From contig JAUQYW010000722.1 in NCBI GenBank assembly GCA_030587525.1, positions 1 to 6,029 of the forward strand: DNA of 6,029 nt, read 5' to 3'. Of this stretch, positions 1 to 3,954 are shown piece after piece; position 1 is the first letter of the stretch; every line of letters begins with the position of its first letter. The notes under the pieces were generated by a model, which was not told the DNA's origin, ran no database searches, and worked only from the letters and a program-made list of their open reading frames with translations. This stretch comes from Candidatus Sigynarchaeota archaeon (GTDB lineage Archaea > Asgardarchaeota > Lokiarchaeia > Sigynarchaeales > Sigynarchaeaceae). A program made the translations under genes and the position numbers.

Positions 1-364
1 TATCAATTTGCACGATATTACGAATGGAAGTAGTGCAGCTTGGGGGCTCTTCTCGCCTTCATATCAGTCATTATTGATGATCTCCGCATATAAATCACCG
101 GATGGAGCAACGCTAGAATTGTTTACATGGGATCAGAACGGCATCAATGAATTGCACGATTTCACCTTTGACACTTGGATGACGTTTACCATTGTTTTTA
201 ATGGCGATGGAACCTACAACTTGCTGCTGAATGGAACGTGCCTGCTCTTGTGTCAACCTCTCGTGGCCAGCGCGGGAACTACGATCGGATATCTCGCATT
301 CTTGAGCGGTGATGGGCCCACCAATTGGCAAGGGTACGTGGATGATATCATGACGACATGGTAA
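1..364 (+). CDS. LamG/concanavalin-like secreted protein, C-terminal fragment (5' partial)
   Basis: The reading frame is open from the left edge (first whole codon at 2-4) to a TAA at 362-364, so this is the end of a longer gene. The TTG at 8 is unlikely to be the true start because the frame continues upstream and the protein begins in mid-domain. About 120 residues are visible. They alternate short hydrophobic strands with Gly/Asn/Asp turns, including WMTFTIVFNGDGTYNLLLNGT and, close to the end, GYVDDI. This is the pattern of the last strands of a LamG/concanavalin A-like beta-sandwich, a fold that usually binds carbohydrate or protein ligands outside the cell. No membrane anchor follows the domain, so the protein is either released or anchored through its unseen N-terminal part. 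The fold call is by pattern and the ligand is unknown. The gene is followed by a T-rich tract. Confidence 0.7.
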   Translation, partial: INLHDITNGSSAAWGLFSPSYQSLLMISAYKSPDGATLELFTWDQNGINELHDFTFDTWMTFTIVFNGDGTYNLLLNGTCLLLCQPLVASAGTTIGYLAFLSGDGPTNWQGYVDDIMTTW

Positions 365-398
365 CGAACCAAGTCTGATTATTCATCGCATACTCCAC

Positions 399-415
399 TT
401 TTTTATTTCATTTTC
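399..415 (+). terminator. T-rich archaeal-type terminator candidate
   Basis: A T6 run at 399-404 is followed by further T-rich sequence to about 415, starting 35 nt after the stop of the partial LamG-like gene. Archaeal RNA polymerase commonly terminates at such oligo-T tracts without a strong hairpin, and none is seen here. Position and composition are the only support. Confidence 0.35.
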
Positions 416-489
416 GCTCCGTGCTATTGGTCGCGCCGAACTGTCCATACCGGCGGCAGTGACATCAGATCAATTAATTATTATCAATT

Positions 490-497
490 TTTATATA
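490..497 (+). promoter_or_regulatory. Archaeal TATA box candidate for the 597 gene
   Basis: TTTATATA lies in an AT-rich stretch about 100 nt before the ATG at 597. Start of transcription would be expected about 25 nt downstream, near 518-522, giving a leader of roughly 75 nt. A weaker box-like sequence (TTGATAAAT, 565-573) lies at leaderless distance from 597 and is a competing possibility. The first match is closer to the archaeal consensus. Confidence 0.4.
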
Positions 498-596
498 ATC
501 TGCAACAAAATTCACCTCAGTTTTTATCAACTTATTCGATAGAAAAATCACTGGAACCCTTACCTTGATAAATGAAAGTAACAGCGGTGTTTCAAG

Positions 597-1037
597 ATGA
601 AAACCAGAGGAAGACCTTTCTCGCGCGCCGGTATCGAGCTTCGTGGAGCGATCCGTGCCAACATCGACGCAAACCCAGCCATGACGCACCAGGACCTGCA
701 GCGAAAGTTCGGCGTGGCACAGTCCGTCATCGAATCTGCCATGACGCGGACGGTGGCTGAATGGGATGCTTACGCGGGAATGATTATTGAACCCGTTCTT
801 GAGAAAATCACAGCCGTGAAATCTGAAATAACGGTGGATACCGTGAAACCTTCAGAATTCAAGGTGCCCGGTCTCGAACAAGGTTTCGTGAAGTTCAAGC
901 GAAAGCCCGCGAAGATGGGCGATGATTATATTTTTTGGATTCCACGCGTATATATCAAGAACGGGCTCGTCGATCCAAACGCTGAATACGAGATTTATTT
1001 ACGCAAGGAATCAAAGAAAGAGCCCTTGAGATCCTAG
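597..1037 (+). CDS. Putative DNA-binding regulator: N-terminal HTH-like segment, C-terminal AbrB-like segment
   Basis: This 146-residue soluble protein has a basic N-terminus. Residues 28-49 (AMTHQDLQRKFGVAQSVIES and on) read as a helix-turn-helix: a helix, a Gly turn at 39 and a recognition helix. Residues 60-90 are a linker. Residues 96-140 contain FVKFKRK, then DDYIFWIPRVYIKNGLVDP, then EYEIYLRK, which resembles the two-hairpin layout of AbrB/SpoVT-like DNA-binding domains (an 'IPR/IPK' strand, a short helix, then a charged strand). I chose the ATG at 597 because GGTG (586-589) sits 7 nt ahead and the conserved-looking region begins just after it. No neighbour shares its promoter. It is probably a small transcription factor; the target is unknown. 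The HTH call is moderate and the AbrB-like call weaker. The C-terminal half could instead be a lineage-specific beta domain of other function. Confidence 0.75.
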   Translation: MKTRGRPFSRAGIELRGAIRANIDANPAMTHQDLQRKFGVAQSVIESAMTRTVAEWDAYAGMIIEPVLEKITAVKSEITVDTVKPSEFKVPGLEQGFVKFKRKPAKMGDDYIFWIPRVYIKNGLVDPNAEYEIYLRKESKKEPLRS

Positions 1038-1133
1038 GCGTTAGAAATGCTTTTGGTAATTCGTTACTCTTGTGATACAATCTAGAAATTGCTTATTTTT
1101 GAACATCCATCATGGGTTCTTCCAAAAATATGC

Positions 1134-1160
1134 GAAATACAAGAAATGCAAGAAATAATT
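1134..1160 (+). repeat. Short tandem repeat of GAAATRCAA (about 2.6 copies)
   Basis: GAAATACAA (1134-1142), GAAATGCAA (1143-1151) and GAAATAATT (1152-1160) lie head to tail. The core GAAATGC also appears at 1044-1050. It may be a protein-binding array or simple replication slippage in AT-rich sequence; the copy number is too low to decide. Confidence 0.45.
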
Positions 1161-1187
1161 TGAATCTATTGAGTCCTCAATATGCTC

Positions 1188-1195
1188 CTTTATAG
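1188..1195 (+). promoter_or_regulatory. Weak TATA-box candidate ahead of the zinc-finger genes
   Basis: CTTTATAG, preceded by AT-rich sequence, lies about 70 nt before the ATG at 1266. It would place a transcription start near 1218 and could drive both the microprotein candidate and the 1504 gene. The match is short and no upstream BRE is obvious. Confidence 0.25.
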
Positions 1196-1265
1196 ATGTT
1201 TATCCATACGATAGCCACGTCATGTTAAACCAACCACAGTCATTTTTCTTTGCGTCGTATCAACA

Positions 1266-1412
1266 ATGGCGGTACAATGTCCTTTCACGAACTGCGTTGA
1301 CGTGGACCAATATTGGATGATATGCCTTAATAAGAAAGTGTTCGAGATCATAGTAAAGCAGGTTCAATTTTTTGGCGTGACCAGGCTATGTGGAATGTGT
1401 TCGACGCCGTAA
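1266..1412 (+). CDS. Candidate 48-residue cysteine-rich (zinc-ribbon-like) microprotein
   Basis: An ATG at 1266 opens a 48-codon frame ending at TAA 1410-1412. The product begins MAVQCPFTNCVDVDQYWMIC and ends FGVTRLCGMCSTP. Its five cysteines are at residues 5, 10, 20, 42 and 45. The C-x4-C knuckle near the start and the C-x2-C knuckle near the end are spaced as in a minimal zinc ribbon, with a hydrophobic core segment (KKVFEIIVKQVQFFGV) between them. There is no clear Shine-Dalgarno site. The next in-frame stop upstream is TAG at 1212-1214. Its 3' end overlaps, in another frame, the longest possible 5' extension of the 1504 gene. It may be a real microprotein, or the broken 5' part of a longer zinc-finger gene continued in the frame of the 1504 gene. 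Function unknown. Confidence 0.35.
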   Translation: MAVQCPFTNCVDVDQYWMICLNKKVFEIIVKQVQFFGVTRLCGMCSTP

Positions 1413-1493
1413 AACTATCAATGTTGATGATATAACGCCGCACGAGATGATGATCACGGATAAAACATCCCAAAAGCCACTTGATTCACCGCA

Positions 1494-1498
1494 AGGGG
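1494..1498 (+). promoter_or_regulatory. Ribosome-binding site supporting the start at 1504
   Basis: AGGGG ends 5 nt before the ATG at 1504. It is not a perfect match to the archaeal GGAGGTG core. It still supports the internal ATG over the GTG at 1390 or the ATGs at 1447 and 1450, none of which has a comparable purine-rich site. Confidence 0.4.
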
Positions 1499-1503
1499 TT
1501 ACC

Positions 1504-1935
1504 ATGTCGAAAAAACCTGGGAGGGATCCGCCAATATTATGCAAGGTGCACCAGGCACGCATCGAAGGCTTGAACTACTTCTGCCACAAGTGCGGATCGG
1601 TCTTCTGCCTTGCTTGCATCGCAGAAATTCTGCTTCCCGAAGGGAAATGCGTGGTATGCGATGCTAGCCTTGAAATCTCCGAGGAGTTCCGGTGTGTGAT
1701 CGATCAAGCCCTGTCAGTCAGGCAAGGGATCGACGGGACGGATGGACTGCCGAAGTATTCAGGAATAACCTTAACGATGCTCACACCAGAGGTCTGGAAG
1801 CGACTCGAAGAATTGCAACTTGACGACGATATCATCGAGGAAGTCATTGACAAACTCAAGTATATCCCGCCAGATGACCGCCTCAAGTATCTTGACGCAT
1901 ATTTCGAGGACAATCTTGAATCGAACGATGATTAA
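1504..1935 (+). CDS. Small B-box/RING-like cross-brace zinc-finger protein with acidic tail
   Basis: With the ATG at 1504 the product is 143 residues. Residues 13-52 hold eight ordered zinc ligands: C13-x2-H16, C27-x2-C30, C35-x2-C38 and C49-x2-C52. This is the spacing of a cross-brace module (B-box/RING/FYVE-like) binding two zinc ions, with the core LNYFCHKCGSVFCLACI. The rest (about 60-143) is polar, helical-looking and acidic, ending in a D/E-rich tail, with no membrane segment. Such modules usually mediate protein-protein contacts; RING forms act as ubiquitin E3 ligases, but no ubiquitin-system gene is in view, so that role is speculation. From general knowledge, proteins with this C/H pattern are frequent in Asgard archaea. 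The frame stays open upstream to a GTG at 1390, adding 38 residues without recognisable features; I prefer 1504 because of AGGGG at 1494-1498. Confidence 0.8.
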   Translation: MSKKPGRDPPILCKVHQARIEGLNYFCHKCGSVFCLACIAEILLPEGKCVVCDASLEISEEFRCVIDQALSVRQGIDGTDGLPKYSGITLTMLTPEVWKRLEELQLDDDIIEEVIDKLKYIPPDDRLKYLDAYFEDNLESNDD

Positions 1936-2020
1936 AAACGAATTGAAACACGAATCGGGAATTTCCGGCGATAATATCCTTGCTTGTCAAGACCGAACGC
2001 GTGCAGATTATAACGATGAC

Positions 2021-2058
2021 TTTTTTTCTCGACACTCGATTCCTTGATATTCTTTTTT
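2021..2058 (+). terminator. Double oligo-T terminator candidate
   Basis: T7 (2021-2027) and T6 (2053-2058) lie 86-123 nt after the stop of the zinc-finger gene, in AT-rich non-coding sequence. Tandem T-tracts are a usual form of archaeal terminator. No stable hairpin directly precedes either. Confidence 0.35.
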
Positions 2059-2108
2059 GGGAGCGGTATAATCATGTTATCCGATTTTTCGATCTTTCCA
2101 ATTCGCCC

Positions 2109-2136
2109 TTGTCCTTTTGGACAGAAAAATGGACAA
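2109..2136 (+). repeat. Inverted repeat with two alternative right arms
   Basis: TGTCC (2110-2114) can pair with GGACA at 2119-2123 across a TTTT loop, or, as TTGTCC (2109-2114), with GGACAA at 2131-2136 across a 16-nt loop. The two pairings exclude each other. It lies upstream of the mapped TATA box, so it would not be in the operon's leader; it could act as DNA or in a read-through transcript. Confidence 0.4.
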
Positions 2137-2224
2137 ATGGAGGCGATTCGATCATCTATAAAAAACAGCAATAAATGAGCCAAGGAAACCTGGGCGGAGT
2201 AAGGCCTTTTCTTCAATTTCGGAA

Positions 2225-2237
2225 CATGCGGAGCATG
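2225..2237. repeat. Short perfect palindrome CATGC-GGA-GCATG
   Basis: Five-base arms with a 3-nt spacer, 27 bp upstream of the TATA box at 2265 and just left of the larger palindrome. It is a possible second regulator site; its size makes chance occurrence plausible. Confidence 0.35.
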
Positions 2238-2240
2238 ATA

Positions 2241-2262
2241 TAATTTACATCATTGTAAAATA
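2241..2262. promoter_or_regulatory. Putative operator: 22-bp imperfect palindrome abutting the TATA box
   Basis: The arms are TAATTTACA (2241-2249) and TGTAAAATA (2254-2262), pairing at 8 of 9 positions around TCAT. The inner six pairs (TTTACA/TGTAAA) are perfect. The palindrome ends 2 bp before the TATA box at 2265, so a bound dimer would cover the BRE position and either block or assist TBP/TFB. Size and symmetry suit an archaeal HTH dimer. The binding protein is unknown; the 597 product is one candidate only because it is nearby. Confidence 0.45.
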
Positions 2263-2264
2263 AG

Positions 2265-2272
2265 TTTTATAT
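2265..2272 (+). promoter_or_regulatory. TATA box of the peptidase operon
   Basis: TTTTATAT lies about 55-60 nt before the TTG start at 2328 and follows a purine/A-rich stretch compatible with a BRE. Expected transcription start is near 2293-2297, giving a leader of about 30 nt that contains the GGTGG ribosome site. It is among the clearest promoters in the window. Confidence 0.55.
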
Positions 2273-2316
2273 CCTCATTTCAGGACTAAAGATCAATAAT
2301 AATTGTTAGGAGAATG

Positions 2317-2321
2317 GGTGG
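2317..2321 (+). promoter_or_regulatory. Shine-Dalgarno site fixing the TTG start at 2328
   Basis: GGTGG stands 6 nt before TTG 2328. The nearby ATG at 2314 is out of frame: it opens a five-codon frame (MGGNR) whose TGA stop overlaps the TTG by two bases. That mini-frame has AGGAG (2308-2312) only 1 nt ahead, too close for normal use. The peptidase frame is closed by TAG at 2307-2309, so TTG is the only plausible start. Confidence 0.55.
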
Positions 2322-2327
2322 CAACCG

Positions 2328-3311
2328 TTGACAGTGATAACATCTCGCGAATTCAAGATAAAATCGTTTAATGTGGATTTAGGAAGTAAACTCACGGTAC
2401 GGCATGTTGATCTTTCAGGACAACCGATAGATGTGCCGGTACAAGCAATAATTTCTTGCTACAATACTTCTAAAGGAAACCTCAAGGAGGACCATTTTAT
2501 CCTTTATTTTGTAAATAAAAATCGAACACGGGTCGATTCCAATCCCGATCAATACGACAATTTCACCCACAGCTTGAGTCCGATATTGGATGCAGGCATG
2601 ATCGTTCCCAGTGAACAATTTTCGTGGTATGTTAATATTCTGCGGGATGAAAAATCTTTGTACGCGTATGCAGACATGAACAATCCTAAAAGGAATAAAA
2701 TCCACACAGAAGTTGAAGAGCCGGGACAAAGGGAAGCCTTGATAGAACATGTGAATCATTTTCTTCAAGAGTTAGGTAGGCTTGAAGGGTTGATCCAATC
2801 ATCTATTAACGGACGGGTGATACGCATTGCTTGGAGACGTCTCGCTTTTACAATGCTTCACCAAGCCCAAACACAATGGTGTTGGGCTGCTGTTGCAGCC
2901 AGCGTGAGCTCATTCTTCAATTCACTTACAACTTGGACGCAATGCAGTATTGTAAATGCCGAATTAGGCAGGAATGATTGTTGCAATAACGGTTCCAGCG
3001 CAAATTGCAACAGGCCATGGTATCTCGACCGAGCTCTCACGAGAACGGGTAATTTTCAAAGTGTTCAGGCACGTTCAGGGACGTTTAATGAAGTGGTAAC
3101 CGAAATCGATGCTGGTAGACCACTCTGTATCAGGATTGGATGGTCCGGAGGCGGTGGGCATTTTATTGCAGTCGATGGATATGATCATGAACAAGATCTT
3201 GTCGGTGTTGAGGATCCTTGGTACGGATCATCGGATGTGGATTATACTGTGCTTCAAACCGCGTATCAAGGCACGGGCACATGGACTCACACGTATTGGG
3301 TGCACGCATAA
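2328..3311 (+). CDS. Papain-like cysteine peptidase, AvrRpt2 (C70-like) type
   Basis: The product has 327 residues, from a TTG start. The C-terminal half (about 172-327) is a papain-fold peptidase. Q179 and C185 in HQAQTQWCWAAVA keep the papain spacing of oxyanion-hole Gln to nucleophile Cys (six residues apart). H278 lies in GGGGHFIAVDGY and D296 in VGVEDPWYG, completing the triad; the His-Asp distance of 18 matches what I recall for AvrRpt2. Further cysteines (206, 218, 219, 227, 267) sit in QCSIVNAELGRNDCC and NCNRP, a pattern I associate with bacterial members of this family. All catalytic residues are present, so it is likely active. Residues 1-165 form a separate beta-rich domain I do not recognise, perhaps a substrate-binding or regulatory domain. 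There is no signal peptide, so it is probably cytoplasmic. It heads a two-gene operon; the next ATG is 16 nt after its stop. The substrate is unknown. Confidence 0.87.
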   Translation: MTVITSREFKIKSFNVDLGSKLTVRHVDLSGQPIDVPVQAIISCYNTSKGNLKEDHFILYFVNKNRTRVDSNPDQYDNFTHSLSPILDAGMIVPSEQFSWYVNILRDEKSLYAYADMNNPKRNKIHTEVEEPGQREALIEHVNHFLQELGRLEGLIQSSINGRVIRIAWRRLAFTMLHQAQTQWCWAAVAASVSSFFNSLTTWTQCSIVNAELGRNDCCNNGSSANCNRPWYLDRALTRTGNFQSVQARSGTFNEVVTEIDAGRPLCIRIGWSGGGGHFIAVDGYDHEQDLVGVEDPWYGSSDVDYTVLQTAYQGTGTWTHTYWVHA

Positions 3312-3315
3312 TACT

Positions 3316-3321
3316 AGGTGA
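3316..3321 (+). promoter_or_regulatory. Strong Shine-Dalgarno site for the second operon gene
   Basis: AGGTGA, an exact match to the archaeal anti-SD core, lies 6 nt before ATG 3328, in the 16-nt gap between the two operon genes. It fixes the start and shows the downstream gene is translated independently from the shared mRNA. Confidence 0.7.
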
Positions 3322-3327
3322 ACAAGA

Positions 3328-3936
3328 ATGCCATTGAGATTCAAATCAGAACCCTTGGATGTAAAAGAGATCGTGACAAAACGGCTCGGGCAGATGGGGC
3401 AGAAAGGATTTAGGATCCCTCGTCTTGCTAAAACTATCGCCGAGGAGGGAGAACAAATACTCGTTCCGGTTCACGGAATGCCGGTCTTTCAAATAGGATT
3501 GAATGATTTGGCTAAGGGTGGTACCATCGATGTTGCCAAGCAAACGGGCTGGCGATATTTGTTAGAACACAAGAATAGCGTGATCGCTAGCACGGAAACA
3601 GTTCTCGGGCCCGAGCAAAAACATCATTTTGCAGCCGTTACGGAAGGACCTTTAGTGCAAGGCACGGTGTCGGCAATCAAGGCTGCCGATTCGCTGAAAG
3701 AAATTTCTACGGGAGAATACGAGGTACGTTTGCTCTTGGTTCCGGCGCTATATGCGATGGCCTTGTGGCTCGTGAACTTACAAAAAGGGTCTGATCTTGC
3801 AATACCCATCTCGCCAGCTCCGCCGTACATGACTCCAAACAAAATAATTTCCCTAAACGACCTTCTCTCTTTACTTCAGAAAGAAGCAAAGGCTCTCGTG
3901 GAAAATCAGTTAGGTATAGAACCCGTAGGTGGTTAA
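3328..3936 (+). CDS. Unrecognised 202-residue partner protein of the cysteine peptidase
   Basis: I do not recognise this family. The protein has no signal peptide and no cysteine. Residues 1-40 are basic and helical. Residues 44-92 hold short strands, including ILVPVHGMPVFQIGL and GWRYLLEHKNSVIAS. Residues 99-122 read HHFAAVTEGPLVQGTVSAI, and 131-168 read YEVRLLLVPALYAMALWLV followed by DLAIPISPAPPY. The tail (171-195) is an amphipathic helix. The stretch 135-149 is hydrophobic but short and flanked by charged beta-like sequence, so it is more likely a buried strand/helix than a membrane segment. Because it is co-transcribed and translated from a strong AGGTGA site, it very probably works with the peptidase: as substrate, inhibitor or adaptor (inference). 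Its C-terminus converges on the surface-protein gene with an 18-nt gap. Confidence 0.82.
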   Translation: MPLRFKSEPLDVKEIVTKRLGQMGQKGFRIPRLAKTIAEEGEQILVPVHGMPVFQIGLNDLAKGGTIDVAKQTGWRYLLEHKNSVIASTETVLGPEQKHHFAAVTEGPLVQGTVSAIKAADSLKEISTGEYEVRLLLVPALYAMALWLVNLQKGSDLAIPISPAPPYMTPNKIISLNDLLSLLQKEAKALVENQLGIEPVGG

Positions 3937-3954
3937 TACTAACGCGACAATCTA

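Larger units (their letters stand above)
1038..1265. other. AT-rich intergenic region with a short tandem repeat
   Basis: No convincing gene is seen between the regulator's stop and the candidate microprotein. Short ATG frames here (12 and 27 codons) lack ribosome sites and family features. The region holds T5 at 1096-1100 (weak terminator candidate for the upstream gene), a 9-bp tandem repeat at 1134-1160 and a possible TATA box near 1188-1195. Confidence 0.6.
1936..2327. other. AT-rich intergenic region with T-tracts, inverted repeats and the operon promoter
   Basis: I see no gene in this 392-bp stretch; open frames on both strands give low-complexity, basic or hydrophobic products without motifs. 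It holds T7 at 2021-2027 and T6 at 2053-2058 (termination of the zinc-finger gene), two mutually exclusive hairpin options at 2109-2136, a small palindrome at 2225-2237, a larger one at 2241-2262 and a TATA box at 2265-2272. The right half is clearly the control region of the peptidase operon. Confidence 0.65.

Noticed and set aside
572..760. Alternative ATG frame overlapping the start of the 597 gene
   Set aside because: The product is Arg/His-rich without structure, and the 597 frame has a coherent two-domain protein with a GGTG site.
1980..2174. 64-codon plus-strand frame downstream of the zinc-finger gene
   Set aside because: The phenylalanine/isoleucine-rich product reflects translated T-tracts, and there is no Shine-Dalgarno site or conserved pattern.
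1932..2216. 94-codon minus-strand open frame in the intergenic region
   Set aside because: The product is basic and motif-free, and the frame covers T-tracts and overlaps the end of the zinc-finger gene. The region is better explained as terminator and control DNA.
2529..2545. T-loop-like GGGTCGATTCCAATCCC, hint of a tRNA
   Set aside because: It lies inside the peptidase coding sequence, and no matching acceptor, D or anticodon arms were found at tRNA distances.
3730..3774. Possible membrane helix in the partner protein (residues 135-149)
   Set aside because: The stretch is only about 15 residues, contains a proline and is flanked by charged beta-like segments, so a buried core element is more likely.
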